DNA from: Polaromonas sp. | GTDB lineage: Bacteria; Pseudomonadota; Gammaproteobacteria; Burkholderiales; Burkholderiaceae_C | Assembly: GCA_013297865.1 (NCBI GenBank) | Contig: JAAFIP010000017.1 | Coordinates: 1-64,000, forward strand | Length of the DNA stretch: 64,000 bases | Direction: 5' to 3' | Shown: positions 1 to 9,114 of the stretch, piece by piece | Numbering within the stretch: the stretch's first letter is position 1 | Layout: every line of letters starts with the position of its first letter | Made by a program: the position numbers and the translations under genes | The notes under the pieces: generated by a model | What the model was told of the DNA's origin: nothing | Database searches by the model: none | What the model saw: only the letters and a program-made list of their open reading frames with translations

Positions 1-213
1 ATCGCGCGAGGTCTTGCGATCCCCCGCTTTCATCCGTAGATCGTATGCGGTATTAGCGTAGCTTTCGCTACGTTATCCCCCACGACTGGGCACGTTCCGA
101 TATATTACTCACCCGTTCGCCACTCTCAAGTATTGCTACTCTACCGTTCGACTTGCATGTGTAAGGCATGCCGCCAGCGTTCAATCTGAGCCAGGATCAA
201 ACTCTATAGTTCG
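1..213 (-). rRNA. rrs: 16S ribosomal RNA, 5' end (partial)
   Basis: The reverse complement carries the universal 5' 16S signature (AGAGTTTGATCCTGGCTCAG, ending near position 205) followed by the usual first-domain sequence. Only about the first 210 nt lie in the window; transcription runs leftward off the edge. The mature 5' end is placed about 8 nt before that signature, by analogy with other betaproteobacteria, so it is good to a few bases only. Confidence 0.97.
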
Positions 214-350
214 ATCTTGAATTTACTCATAAAACGGAATTGAAGAAGAAAAACTTCTATCAATTACGCATGAGTGTTTAAAGTCCAAAAGACTTGAGTT
301 ACTAGAACTCTGGCAATCGCCTTCAAACACCCACGCTTATCGGCTGTAAA

Positions 351-363
351 TTTTTAAGGAACC
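351..363 (-). promoter_or_regulatory. boxA-like rRNA antitermination site
   Basis: On the minus strand this reads GGTTCCTTAAAAA, close to the boxA motif found in rRNA leaders, and sits about 140 nt before the 16S 5' end. BoxA binds NusB/NusE to prevent Rho termination. Assignment rests on the motif and its position. Confidence 0.6.
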
Positions 364-414
364 TTACAAAAACTGTTGTTTTTGCTGAACTCGCTGTGAT
401 CAGCTGAGCCGTAA

Positions 415-444
415 ATTATAACATGGTTTTTAAGGCCTTGTCAA
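415..444 (-). promoter_or_regulatory. rRNA promoter closest to 16S
   Basis: Minus strand: perfect -35 TTGACA and perfect -10 TATAAT separated by 18 bp. This is the strongest match of the four leader promoters. The sequence after the -10 (ACGGCTCAGCTGA) resembles the same position in the upstream promoters. Confidence 0.8.
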
Positions 445-549
445 AATTTCTACCTATTTCGCTGTGAATGTATTTACTAACTTTAAGTAACCGACTTGCG
501 TCTAGCTACTGCAGTTTTCAACACATCCGCGTTTTCAGCAGAGCCTCAA

Positions 550-579
550 ATTATATACCGAATTTTTGATGTTCGTCAA
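550..579 (-). promoter_or_regulatory. rRNA promoter, second from 16S
   Basis: Minus strand: -35 TTGACG, 18-bp spacer, -10 TATAAT. It lies in a roughly 70-bp unit repeated almost exactly 131 bp further upstream, including an AT-rich stretch before the -35 that could act as an UP element. Confidence 0.8.
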
Positions 580-680
580 ATAAATTTGAGTTTTTCTACT
601 TATGCACATTGTTGACACTTTCAAAAGTATTTCGCGTTGCAGCGATTTTGATTGTGTCTGCGTTTTCAGCAGAGCCTCAA

Positions 681-710
681 ATTATATACCGGATTTTTGA
701 TGTCCGTCAA
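681..710 (-). promoter_or_regulatory. rRNA promoter, third from 16S
   Basis: Minus strand: -35 TTGACG, 18-bp spacer, -10 TATAAT, in the second copy of the promoter repeat unit. It differs from the copy at 550-579 by only a few bases, so it probably arose by tandem duplication. Confidence 0.8.
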
Positions 711-791
711 ATTATTTGAGTTTTCTTTTGTCTTCGGCGCTATCAAAGAAACCTTTAGATCACTTAAGCGCCGTTTTCAGCATAGCCTATG

Positions 792-821
792 AGTATACAT
801 CGAATCTCTCTGCCTTTGCAA
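792..821 (-). promoter_or_regulatory. degenerate rRNA promoter, fourth from 16S
   Basis: Minus strand: -35-like TTGCAA, 18-bp spacer, -10-like TATACT, followed by the GGCTATGCTGAAAACGGC block that also follows the two better promoters. It looks like an older, decayed copy of the same unit. Activity is uncertain. Confidence 0.45.
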
Positions 822-870
822 TTATTTGCATCCCGCGCCCATGCACCGCAGGTTGGTCACTGTAGAGCTG

Positions 871-3147
871 CTAAGTCTGTGCAACTTTGCCTAGAGGTAG
901 AGCACGCTGGCGTGCTCCCGTCAGCACATAGAGCGCATTGGCCAAGGCGGGTGCCAGCGGAGGCAACGCAGGCTCTCCCACTCCCGTAGGTACTGCGGTA
1001 CTCGGCACGATATGCGTCAGCACCACAGGTGCCTGCGCCAGGTTGATGACAGGATAGTTAGGGAAGTTGGTTTGCTGTACCTGGCCTTGCTGAATATCTA
1101 CACGGCCATACAGGGCCGCACTCAGACCAAAGACCACTGAGCTTTCCACTTGTTGCGCCACGATACCAGGATTGACCACGGAGCCGCAGTCAATAGCGCA
1201 CACAACGCGGTGCACACGGGGCAGACCATTTTCTATGGATACTTCCACCACCTGGGCCACGATGGAGCCGAATGATTCGTGCAAGGCAAGACCACGCGCG
1301 CGGCCCGCAGCCAGTGGCTTGCCCCACCCGGCTTTGTCAGCCGCCAAATTGAGCACCGCCAAGTGGCGCGGTGCCTGGGTCAGGGCGCGGCGGCGAAACT
1401 CCAGCGGATCGGTTTGTACGGCAGAGGCCAGTTCATCGACGAAAGCCTCTGAGAAGAAAGCATTGTGCGAATGGCCCACGCTGCGCCAAAAGCCTACAGG
1501 TACGCCCATCTGCGTAGCGGTATGGGACATGCGCTGGTTGGCGAAGCTGTAGGGCAGGTCAAACAGGCCTTCAGCCGTGGTTTTATCTGGCGCATCTACG
1601 GGACCGGCCAGCAGAGGGAAAGCACGCGCGAACCAGCGCGGCGTGATCGCATCACCCGCCGACTGGATGCGCAGGCTGCTGACTGCGCCGCTCGCGTCGA
1701 TACTGGCGCGTAGCAAAGCAGCGTGCGCTGGGCGATAGAAATCATGCGTCATGTCTTCTTCGCGGGAGTACAGAAGCTGCACGGGGCGGCCTTGGCACTC
1801 CATGGCCACACGCACGGCTTGGGCAACAAAGTCCACCTCCAGGCGCCGACCAAAGCCGCCGCCCAGCAGCGTGACGTTGACAGTGACTGCCTCTTTAGGC
1901 ACGCCAGCCACCTGCGCGGCAATGTCGCGTGCCATTTGCGGCACTTGCGTAGGGGCCCAGACGATGACTTTGCCATCTTTGACCTGCGCGGTGCAGTTCA
2001 TGGGCTCCATGGTGGCATGGGCCAGATAGGGTGCGCTGTACAAGGCCTCCACCGTTCGCGCTGCGCTGCGCTCGGCATCATCCACCGAACCGCGGCTGTG
2101 GAATGCAAAGCCCCCGCCTTGCGTGGCGGCATCGCGCAGCTGCGCCTGGATCGCAGTGCTGTCCAATGCGCCCAGTGGCCGCTGCTGCCACTGCACCTCC
2201 AGCGCCTGGGCGCCTTGTTTGGCATGCCATGAGCTGGCGCCGATCACAGCCAGGCCTGCGGTGCCACCGCCCAGCGCAGGGAAAGCCACCACGCGCTCAA
2301 CACCTGGCAGGGCCAACGCCTTGCCTGAGTCCACCACGCCGGGCGCACCGCCTAGCATGGGCGATAGACGCACCGCGGCAAACACCATACCTGGCACGCG
2401 CACATCGATGCCAAACTGGGCTTTGCCTGTGACTTTGTCGGGCACATCGCTGCGTGGAGCCGAGGTGCCCAGCAGTTTGAAGTCTTTATGCCCCTTGACC
2501 TGCACTTTGCCGGGCGACACGCCTGCTGCTGCTGCCATGAACTGGCCAAAATGCCCTGATTTACCTGTTGCTGACAGTACGCCTTGGCTGATGGTGATTT
2601 GCTCTGCACCCACGCCCCATTGGGCAGCGGCAGCGGCCACCAGCTGTGCGCGTGCTGTGGCTGCAGCCAGCCGCACCGGGCCCCAGGCGTCGGCCACGCT
2701 GGACGAACCGCCCGTCACAACGACACCCAGCTCACGCGCCACCTTGCCCACCACCCACTCGCTGGTTTTGACCACCGTGGTTTGCTGACCTGGCTCGCCG
2801 TCCTTGGGGTGAAACGGCAAGGACGCTACAAACATGGCCACATTGCCGTAAATGCTGTCCAGGCTGGACGGCTCGATACGCACTTGGGCCAGCGGCATAT
2901 CCAGCTCTTCTGCCACCAGCATGGGGAGCGCAGTGTGCACGCCCTGCCCCATCTCACTGCGTGGCATGGCCAGGGTGACCGAGCCATCAGCGGAAATCTT
3001 GAGCCAGCCGTTGAGTGCTACCGCACCTTCTTTGGGCAGCATCAGCTCGCCCTTGCCCATGCGTGATCGCTGCGGCATGACGCCCCAGCCCACCAGTAGC
3101 GCACCACCAATGCCGGCCGCCGATAAAAGCAGATGCCGGCGCTTCAT
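871..3147 (-). CDS. Xanthine-dehydrogenase-family molybdopterin-binding subunit (IorB-like)
   Basis: This 758-residue protein is the large catalytic subunit of a two-subunit molybdenum hydroxylase. Such enzymes hydroxylate N-heterocycles or oxidise aldehydes using water as oxygen donor. The N-terminus is a Tat-like signal ([12 protein letters not shown]), as in isoquinoline 1-oxidoreductase IorB and periplasmic aldehyde oxidoreductases. Visible family features are the GGGFGRR cofactor loop in the middle and the C-terminal GVGEPALPP motif with the presumed catalytic glutamate. There is no FAD domain and no fused cytochrome. It overlaps the end of the 2Fe-2S subunit gene by 4 bp (ATGA), so the two are translationally coupled. 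The substrate cannot be deduced. Confidence 0.9.
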   Translation of the reverse strand: MKRRHLLLSAAGIGGALLVGWGVMPQRSRMGKGELMLPKEGAVALNGWLKISADGSVTLAMPRSEMGQGVHTALPMLVAEELDMPLAQVRIEPSSLDSIYGNVAMFVASLPFHPKDGEPGQQTTVVKTSEWVVGKVARELGVVVTGGSSSVADAWGPVRLAAATARAQLVAAAAAQWGVGAEQITISQGVLSATGKSGHFGQFMAAAAGVSPGKVQVKGHKDFKLLGTSAPRSDVPDKVTGKAQFGIDVRVPGMVFAAVRLSPMLGGAPGVVDSGKALALPGVERVVAFPALGGGTAGLAVIGASSWHAKQGAQALEVQWQQRPLGALDSTAIQAQLRDAATQGGGFAFHSRGSVDDAERSAARTVEALYSAPYLAHATMEPMNCTAQVKDGKVIVWAPTQVPQMARDIAAQVAGVPKEAVTVNVTLLGGGFGRRLEVDFVAQAVRVAMECQGRPVQLLYSREEDMTHDFYRPAHAALLRASIDASGAVSSLRIQSAGDAITPRWFARAFPLLAGPVDAPDKTTAEGLFDLPYSFANQRMSHTATQMGVPVGFWRSVGHSHNAFFSEAFVDELASAVQTDPLEFRRRALTQAPRHLAVLNLAADKAGWGKPLAAGRARGLALHESFGSIVAQVVEVSIENGLPRVHRVVCAIDCGSVVNPGIVAQQVESSVVFGLSAALYGRVDIQQGQVQQTNFPNYPVINLAQAPVVLTHIVPSTAVPTGVGEPALPPLAPALANALYVLTGARQRALPLGKVAQT

Positions 3148-3674
3148 GACAGTACCCCCACTTGGGTTGTTGGCTGCGTCGTCTTGCCGTCTGAGGTAGC
3201 CTGGACAGTGAGAGCTGCTGTCTTCACGGTGCCTGCCGCACGGTGAATTGCTGCACGCACGCGCTGGTAGGTGCCGCAGCGGCAGAGATTGGTCATCGCA
3301 GCGTCAATATCTGCATCTGTGGGCTGCGGCTTGGCCTGCAGCAGGGCAGCAGCAGCCATCAACATGCCGCTTTGGCAGTAGCCGCACTGGGGCACTTGCT
3401 CTGCAATCCAGGCGTCCTGCAGGGCGCTGAGCCTGTCCGTGGCCAATCCCTCAATGGTCTGAATGGATTTGCCGGCCACAGTAGACACCGGCGTGACGCA
3501 GCTGCGCACCGCCTGCCCGTCCACCCGGACGGTACAGGCGCCACAAGCGGCCACCCCGCAGCCAAACTTGGTGCCTGTCATGTTCAGCACATCGCGCAGC
3601 ACCCACAGCAGGGGCATGGCACCGTCGGCCTGCACACTCTGCACCTTGCCATTGATCTGAAGCTCTATCGCCAT
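3144..3674 (-). CDS. 2Fe-2S subunit of molybdenum hydroxylase (IorA-like)
   Basis: This is the electron-transfer subunit partnering the 871-3147 protein. The mature-type start [10 protein letters not shown] is chosen at 3674 because GAGGAC lies just upstream and homologues begin there; an in-frame upstream extension adds 34 unlikely residues. The first half is a plant-ferredoxin-like domain with [12 protein letters not shown]. The second half holds the second cluster motif, CGYCQSG followed by CRCG. It is about 176 residues, with roughly 25 non-conserved C-terminal residues. There is no signal peptide, so it presumably travels folded with the Tat-exported large subunit. Confidence 0.9.
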   Translation of the reverse strand: MAIELQINGKVQSVQADGAMPLLWVLRDVLNMTGTKFGCGVAACGACTVRVDGQAVRSCVTPVSTVAGKSIQTIEGLATDRLSALQDAWIAEQVPQCGYCQSGMLMAAAALLQAKPQPTDADIDAAMTNLCRCGTYQRVRAAIHRAAGTVKTAALTVQATSDGKTTQPTTQVGVLS

Positions 3675-3784
3675 CGTATGTCCTCGTGCGCAGCATGCGC
3701 GCCAAACTGAAACTATAGCCCGATTAGGGCGCTGCATCTGTTCTATTTTCTTTTCATCTGGATTCATCACCGACAATCAGGGCT

Positions 3785-5734
3785 ATGGCTTTGATTACAT
3801 TTTTGGACGCGCAACTCGCTTTTGGTCACTTTGCGCTGCTTGACCACGCTGATTTTTCGCTGGAGGCAGGCGAGCGGGTGGGCTTGATTGGCCGCAACGG
3901 CGCGGGTAAATCGTCTTTGCTCAAGATACTGGCGGGCTTGGAAAAGCCCGATGACGGCACCCTGCAGCTGCAGGGCGGGGTTAGTGTGGTCTATGTGGCG
4001 CAGGAGCCTGTATTGAACCCTGAAGCGACGGTGTTTGTGGCTGCCAGCGAAGGCATTGCCAGCCTGCAGGCGGTGATGGAGCAGTATCTGTCCGGTGAGG
4101 GCGACCTGAACGCCCTGCAGACCATCATCGAAGACCAGGACGGCTGGAACTGGGAACAGCGCGTGACCGAAACGCTGCAAAGGCTCAATCTCAACCCTGA
4201 CGCCATTGTCGGCCAGCTCTCGGGCGGCACCAAAAAGCGCGTGGCTCTGGCGCAGGCGCTGGTGGCGCGGCCCGATGTGCTGCTGCTGGACGAACCCACC
4301 AACCATCTGGACCTGGACGCCATCACCTGGCTGCAGGAGCTGCTGGTGGCTTTCAAGGGCGCGATTGTCACCATCAGCCACGACAGGGCGTTTTTGGATG
4401 CGGTAGCCACCCGTATTGTGGAGCTCGACCGTGGCAAGCTCACGGGCTATCCCGGCAACTTTGCCGCCTATGTGCTGCAAAAAGCCGAGCAGATGGCGCA
4501 GGAAGCCATCATTTTTGCCAAGGCGGACAAGCTGCTGGCGCAAGAAGAGGTGTGGATTCGCAAGGGCGTGGAGGCCCGCCGCACCCGCGCCACCGCGCGC
4601 ATCAACCGCCTGCAGGACCTGCGCCAAAACCATGCCGAGCGCCGCAACGCGCTGGGCCGCGTGAAGCTAGACCTGGACGTCGGTGAGCGGGGCGGCAAGC
4701 TGGTCAGCGAACTGACCGAGGCGGGCAAGCGCTTTGGCGACAAAACCATCGTCCACAACTTCACCGCCACCATCATGCGCGGCGACAAAGTGGGCATTCT
4801 CGGGCCCAACGGCGCAGGCAAAACCACATTGCTCAAGATGATTCTGGGCGAGCTGGCTCCCGACAGCGGCAAAGTGCGCCAGGGCGCCAACCTGCAAGTG
4901 GCTTATTTCGACCAGATGCGTGACCAGCTCAATCTGGACGCCACGCTGGAAGACTTCATCAGCCCCGGCAGCGAGTGGATCGAGATCAATGGCGCGCGCA
5001 AGCATGTCAAAAGCTATCTGAGTGACTTTCTGTTCAGCCCTGCGCGGGCCAACTCGCCGGTGCGCTCGCTCAGTGGCGGGGAGCGCAACCGCCTGCTGCT
5101 GGCGCGCCTGTTTGCCAGGCCAGCTAACTTGCTGGTGCTGGACGAACCCACCAACGATCTGGACATCGACACACTCGAGCTGCTGGAGGAAATGCTGCAG
5201 GACTACCCTGGCACCGTGTTCCTGGTCAGCCACGACCGGGCCTTTGTGGACAACGTGGTGACCAGCATCATCGCCTGGGAAGGCGGGCCGCACAAAGCGG
5301 GCTTTTGGCGCGAGTACGAAGGCAGTGTGCAGGACTGGCTCACCCAGCGCGCGCGTAGCGCGCAGATGGGCATTGGGGCTAAAAATAACAATAAAAACGA
5401 GCTGCAAGCCAATAGAATATCGCGGGAGCAGCTATCAAATAAAGAGCAATCTACTGCTGTTATGGAGTCAGCAACTAGTGCGCCTACGGCTCCCACCACA
5501 GCCAGCGCGTCGCCCGCGCGCAGAAAACTCAGCTACAAAGAGCAGCGTGAACTCGACGGCCTGCCCGCGCTGATCGCCAGGCTGGAGGCCGAGCAGAAAA
5601 CCATCCAAGGCCAGCTAGCCGATGGCAAGCTGTATGTCACTGACAACGCACTGGCCTTGCAGCTGGCGCAGCGCGAAGCCGCCATAGAAACCGAGCTGTT
5701 GCACGCCCTGGAGCGCTGGGAGCAGCTGGGCTAG
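3785..5734 (+). CDS. uup: ABC-F ATPase Uup
   Basis: This is a soluble duplicated ATP-binding protein of the ABC-F family. Uup acts in the cytoplasm on ribosomes or branched DNA intermediates, and loss raises transposon excision in E. coli. The first ATPase domain has GRNGAGKSS, LSGGTKKR and LLLDEPTNHLD; the second has [17 protein letters not shown] and LVLDEPTNDLD. A charged linker joins them. The C-terminal 75 residues (RKLSYKEQREL to the end) match the coiled-coil Uup DNA-binding domain, which separates it from other ABC-F proteins. Between ATPase 2 and this domain a copy of the dispersed repeat is read in frame as NRISREQL. It stands alone, divergent from the molybdenum hydroxylase genes. 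Confidence 0.95.
   Translation: MALITFLDAQLAFGHFALLDHADFSLEAGERVGLIGRNGAGKSSLLKILAGLEKPDDGTLQLQGGVSVVYVAQEPVLNPEATVFVAASEGIASLQAVMEQYLSGEGDLNALQTIIEDQDGWNWEQRVTETLQRLNLNPDAIVGQLSGGTKKRVALAQALVARPDVLLLDEPTNHLDLDAITWLQELLVAFKGAIVTISHDRAFLDAVATRIVELDRGKLTGYPGNFAAYVLQKAEQMAQEAIIFAKADKLLAQEEVWIRKGVEARRTRATARINRLQDLRQNHAERRNALGRVKLDLDVGERGGKLVSELTEAGKRFGDKTIVHNFTATIMRGDKVGILGPNGAGKTTLLKMILGELAPDSGKVRQGANLQVAYFDQMRDQLNLDATLEDFISPGSEWIEINGARKHVKSYLSDFLFSPARANSPVRSLSGGERNRLLLARLFARPANLLVLDEPTNDLDIDTLELLEEMLQDYPGTVFLVSHDRAFVDNVVTSIIAWEGGPHKAGFWREYEGSVQDWLTQRARSAQMGIGAKNNNKNELQANRISREQLSNKEQSTAVMESATSAPTAPTTASASPARRKLSYKEQRELDGLPALIARLEAEQKTIQGQLADGKLYVTDNALALQLAQREAAIETELLHALERWEQLG
5407..5435 (+). repeat. 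Dispersed ~30-bp element, copy 1 (inside uup)
   Basis: Core CCAATAGAATATCGCGGGAG plus CAGCTAT, identical to the consensus. It lies in the linker before the Uup C-terminal domain and is translated in frame as NRISREQL. The AT-rich flanks also resemble other copies. Confidence 0.9.
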
Positions 5735-5816
5735 GCGAGTCTGGCCCGCCATACATGGCTACGTCAGCCAGCTTTGTAAACCACTTTCAAACCAATAAAT
5801 AGCACGCTAACGGCTG

Positions 5817-6446
5817 CTAAGTGGATGCTGAAGACAGCACAGAAGCGACTTTTGATCGCAGCGCTGGCACCACGTCCAGCACAAACCAGGGATTGGCTTT
5901 AAGCCAAATATTGTTGCGCGGACTGGGATGGGGCAAGGGCAGTACCTTGGGCCAGTGGGTTCGCCAGGCTTTGACTATCTCGGTTAGCGACTGCGTCGCC
6001 TGATCGGGTAAATGCCAGGCCATGGCATATTGACCGATCACAAGAGTCAGCTCAATGTGCGGCAGAGCCGCCAGCAAAGGTGCGCGCCACTGGGGCGCAC
6101 ATTCACGCCGGGGCGGCAAGTCGCCTGAACGGCCTGTGCCGGGATAACAAAAACCCATAGGCACAATCGCCACCATTTCGGGGTTGTAAAACGTAGGGCG
6201 ATCCATGCCCATCCATTCGCGCAGACGCTCACCACTGGCATCATCAAAAGGCACACCGCTCTCGTGCACCTTGCGCCCGGGCGCCTGCCCGACCACCAGA
6301 ATACGCGCAGCTTTAGCCACCTGCACCACAGGACGTGGACTGAGGCCTAACTGTGCCAAAGGCTGCGCACACAGTGTGCAGGAGCGTATGTCTTTGAGCA
6401 GCAAAGGCAGTCTTTGGGCTTGAGATGAGGTGACTATCTTTGCCAT
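5817..6446 (-). CDS. Uracil-DNA glycosylase superfamily protein
   Basis: This 209-residue protein belongs to the uracil-DNA glycosylase-like fold (COG1573-type) and would act in base-excision repair. The active-site-1 region reads GQAPGRKVHESGVPF. The second motif is LPHPSP near the C-terminus, close to the HPS motif of the superfamily. Four cysteines, a C-x2-C pair near residue 21 and a C-x15-C pair in the middle, match the 4Fe-4S pattern of families 4 and 5. It follows hprK by 41 bp on the same strand and may be co-transcribed. It is smaller than the UDG at 16421-17413. Its exact base specificity cannot be inferred. Confidence 0.85.
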   Translation of the reverse strand: MAKIVTSSQAQRLPLLLKDIRSCTLCAQPLAQLGLSPRPVVQVAKAARILVVGQAPGRKVHESGVPFDDASGERLREWMGMDRPTFYNPEMVAIVPMGFCYPGTGRSGDLPPRRECAPQWRAPLLAALPHIELTLVIGQYAMAWHLPDQATQSLTEIVKAWRTHWPKVLPLPHPSPRNNIWLKANPWFVLDVVPALRSKVASVLSSAST

Positions 6447-6487
6447 GGAGCGCTTTGCACCTTACGCGAGGGTCTTTGTCTCAACGT

Positions 6488-7447
6488 CTAGCGCGCCCCC
6501 AGCGGGCTGTCCATCGCCTTGCGCTGGCGTTCGACAAATTCATCGAAGGTGTTGATGCCGCGCAGCTGCAAAATCGTGTTGCGCACCGCGGCCTCCACCA
6601 GCACGGCGATGTTGCGGCCCGCCTCCACCTGGATCACCACCTTGCGGATCGGGATGCCCAGCACGTCCTGCATCAAAGGCTCGTAGGGGATGCGCTCGTA
6701 GTCGCGCTCCATGGTCTGCCTGCGCACCAGGTGCACGATGAGCTTGAGGCGCATCCTGCGGCGCACCGCCGTCTCGCCAAAAATGGCCCGGATGTCCAGC
6801 AGACCAATGCCGCGCAGCTCCAGCAGGTTTTGCAGCAGCTCGGGGCAGCGGCCCTCGATGGTGGTCTGGTTCACACGAAACAGGTCTACCGCGTCATCAG
6901 CCACCAGGCCGTTGCCGCGCGAGATCAGCTCCAGCCCCAGCTCGCTTTTGCCCAGGCCCGACTCCCCGGTGATCAGCACGCCCAGCCCCAGAATGTCCAT
7001 GAACACGCCGTGCATGGTGTGGCGATCAGCAAAATGGCGCGACAGATAGGCGCGCAGCACGTCAATCACGAAAGCGGCTGACTCCTGGGTCTGGAACGCC
7101 GGGATCTGGGCGCGCTCGCACATCGACAGCAGGGTATCGGGCGGCACCTGATTGTCCGCAAGGATCAGCATCGGCGGCTCCAGAGTGACGATGCGCGAGA
7201 TGCGCCGGGCGCAGTCCTCGGGGTCGGCATTGGTCAGATAGGCCACTTCGCGTTCGCCCAAGACCTGCACACGGTAGGGGTGGATGTAATTGAGGTACCC
7301 CACCAGGTCAGCGCCCGAGCGCGCGGCGCGCACCGCCACTTCGTCAAACCGCCGCTCCGACGCGCCCAGGCCTGCCACCCACTCCCATTTCAATTGGTGA
7401 CGGTGGTCTTCAAACAGCACATCGGCGCTGATGACGGTAGGTTTCAT
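6488..7447 (-). CDS. hprK: HPr kinase/phosphorylase
   Basis: HprK phosphorylates and dephosphorylates the seryl residue of HPr, and so regulates the phosphotransferase network. The 319-residue length is typical. The N-terminal domain is followed by a P-loop [15 protein letters not shown] and the downstream HprK signature around [13 protein letters not shown]. It sits 81 bp after ptsN in the same orientation. The HprK/PtsN pairing is common in betaproteobacteria, where the PTS is often incomplete and regulatory. No sugar-specific PTS gene is in the window. Confidence 0.96.
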   Translation of the reverse strand: MKPTVISADVLFEDHRHQLKWEWVAGLGASERRFDEVAVRAARSGADLVGYLNYIHPYRVQVLGEREVAYLTNADPEDCARRISRIVTLEPPMLILADNQVPPDTLLSMCERAQIPAFQTQESAAFVIDVLRAYLSRHFADRHTMHGVFMDILGLGVLITGESGLGKSELGLELISRGNGLVADDAVDLFRVNQTTIEGRCPELLQNLLELRGIGLLDIRAIFGETAVRRRMRLKLIVHLVRRQTMERDYERIPYEPLMQDVLGIPIRKVVIQVEAGRNIAVLVEAAVRNTILQLRGINTFDEFVERQRKAMDSPLGAR

Positions 7448-7528
7448 GGCAGGAAGAGGGCTAAGAAAGGAGGCACCATCTTAGCTCAGGCGCGCCCGCG
7501 GGCGCACAGTGCACAGGCGCAGGGGCCT

Positions 7529-8011
7529 TCAGGCGGCCGCCGCCAGACCCATCGTGGCGGATTGCCAATGGGCAATCAGGCCGTGCAGCACCTCGGCCTG
7601 CTCTGCGGACTTGATTTTCTCGCGCAGGGGTGCATCACTGAGCAGCTCGGCAATTTCCGACAGGATTTCAAGGTGCTTTTGTGTCGCTGCTTCGGGCACC
7701 AGCAAAAAGATCAGCAAGCCCACGGCCTGTTCGTCAGGTGCATCAAAGCCGATCGGTTGATTGAGGCGAAACACTGCGGCCATGGGCGCTTTGAGACCCT
7801 TGATGCGCCCATGCGGAATGGCTACGCCATGGCCCAAACCGGTGGAGCCCAGGCGTTCTCGCGCAAACAGGCTGTCGGTGACCAGCGCACGCGACAGGCC
7901 GTGCAGATTTTCAAACAGCAGGCCCGCTTCTTCAAAAGCGCGCTTTTTGCTGGTGGCATCAATACCTACCAATACTTGAGTGGCAGGCAGTATGGCAGCT
8001 AGACGGTTCAT
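7529..8011 (-). CDS. ptsN: Nitrogen-regulatory PTS IIA component PtsN
   Basis: This 160-residue EIIA-Ntr protein accepts phosphate from NPr/HPr and regulates potassium, nitrogen or carbon functions by protein contact. The phosphorylatable histidine lies in HGVAIPHGRI (H67). The EIIA-2 domain fills the protein. In many proteobacteria rpoN-hpf-ptsN are neighbours; here no hpf lies upstream, and the 242 bp before the gene hold no recognised reading frame. It heads a probable ptsN-hprK-UDG-like operon. Confidence 0.95.
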   Translation of the reverse strand: MNRLAAILPATQVLVGIDATSKKRAFEEAGLLFENLHGLSRALVTDSLFARERLGSTGLGHGVAIPHGRIKGLKAPMAAVFRLNQPIGFDAPDEQAVGLLIFLLVPEAATQKHLEILSEIAELLSDAPLREKIKSAEQAEVLHGLIAHWQSATMGLAAAA

Positions 8012-8253
8012 AGGCTACGCGGTTGTATCACCAAAAGGCCCTTCAAGGCCGGGAAGCGAATTATGCACCCGTAGTAACCCGAGTATGTATTTTTTGTGAA
8101 TTTTCCCTATCGTGAACTTCTGCCGCTGGGCGTGGTGTTTTGAATGAAAATAGTTCTTTATTACTATAATTTAGATCGCCGCAACCACCAAAACAGCGCC
8201 AAGTTAGACGAAAAACTCCAATTTTTGACAATTCAAAAGAGAACACTAAAGCA

Positions 8254-9108
8254 CTAAGCGCGAAAACGCCTGCGAATCAGTGCCATGGCCAGCCAAAACG
8301 AGCCGACCGTGCACACCCCCAGAATCGCCAGATCGCGCCATGGATTGGCAGGCATCTGCCCCATGAACAGCGGGCGCACGATATCAATCGCAGCCGACAG
8401 CGGCAGCCACTGCGCGATCGCCTGCACCCAGCCGGGCAGCTGTTCACGCGGGAAAAACACACCGCTCAAAAACATCATGGGTGTGAGAAACAGGGTGAAG
8501 TAGTAGGTAAAAAACTCGTAGCCTTTGGCCAGCGCCGTGAAAATCATCGCGATGCAGGCAAAGTTGATCCCCACCAGCAACAGCACCGGCCAGGCCAGCA
8601 GCAAGGTCCACTCATGGCTGATGCCCAGCAGCAGCATCACCACCATGATCACACTCACGGTGAACAGCGCCTTGAACGCCGCCCACAGCGTCTCGGCAAA
8701 TACGATATCGTCCAGCCCCACGGGCGCGTTCATGATGCCATCCCAGGTTTTTTGCACCTGCATGCGCGAGAACGCAGAGTACAGCGCTTCAAAGCTTGCG
8801 GCATTCATGGCGCTCATGCAGATGGAGCCGCTGGCCAGAAACAGCATGTAGGACACCGGCTGCCCATTGAGCGTTACCTGCCCCACCAGCGCGCCCATGC
8901 CGTAGCCAAACGCGACCAGCCAGATCAAAGGCTCGGCGATATTGCCCACCAGGCTGGAAACGGCCAGCTTCTTCCACACCAGCAGGTTGCGCAAAAACAC
9001 CGGCCACCAGCGCCAGGTGATGGCCGGAGCGCGCCACACAGACTGCTTTTCATAGTCATTGGGGTCTGCAAGGCCCTGTTTAATCGCGGGAGCAGCTATA
9101 TTTTTCAT
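8254..9108 (-). CDS. ABC-2 type transporter permease (NodJ-like)
   Basis: This 284-residue integral membrane protein has six hydrophobic segments and the ABC-2 permease pattern (conserved GVFFPREQLPGW region before the fifth to sixth segment). It is the partner of the ATPase whose gene ends 6 bp upstream, and the pair resembles NodIJ-type exporters. The exported substrate is unknown. Oddly, the first codons (MKNIAAPAI) are formed by a copy of the dispersed repeat, so the element supplies the start of the protein; the conserved part begins near residue 20. Confidence 0.9.
   Translation of the reverse strand: MKNIAAPAIKQGLADPNDYEKQSVWRAPAITWRWWPVFLRNLLVWKKLAVSSLVGNIAEPLIWLVAFGYGMGALVGQVTLNGQPVSYMLFLASGSICMSAMNAASFEALYSAFSRMQVQKTWDGIMNAPVGLDDIVFAETLWAAFKALFTVSVIMVVMLLLGISHEWTLLLAWPVLLLVGINFACIAMIFTALAKGYEFFTYYFTLFLTPMMFLSGVFFPREQLPGWVQAIAQWLPLSAAIDIVRPLFMGQMPANPWRDLAILGVCTVGSFWLAMALIRRRFRA
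9081..9103 (+). repeat. Dispersed element, copy 2 (at permease start)
   Basis: Truncated copy: TAATCGCGGGAGCAGCTATA. On the coding (minus) strand it is read as NIAAPAI within the first ten codons of the ABC permease. The CCAATAGAATAT half is missing or diverged. Confidence 0.75.
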
Positions 9109-9114
9109 AGTAAC

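Larger units (their letters stand above)
214..870 (-). other. rRNA operon leader and promoter region
   Basis: This gene-free stretch separates the 16S gene from the end of the molybdenum hydroxylase gene at 871. It is AT-rich compared with the rest of the window. It contains a boxA-like antitermination sequence and four regularly spaced sigma-70-type promoters, all pointing left toward 16S. Two of them sit in a near-identical direct repeat (about 530-598 and 660-727). No convincing coding sequence is visible. Confidence 0.85.

Noticed and set aside
871-3674. Second nicotinate dehydrogenase
   Set aside because: The pair is also a molybdenum hydroxylase, but the large subunit has a Tat signal and no cytochrome domain, and it is 33 kb from the locus. 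IorAB-like is the safer call.
3767-4633. 288-codon frame opposite uup
   Set aside because: Uup motifs on the + strand are unambiguous; the minus frame is a shadow.
8061-8246. Small frame upstream of ptsN, possible hpf remnant
   Set aside because: The translation shows no ribosome-hibernation-factor features. The AT-rich stretch is more likely promoter DNA. A TTGAAT/TATAAT pair at 8140-8170 has a 19-bp spacer and no clear downstream gene.
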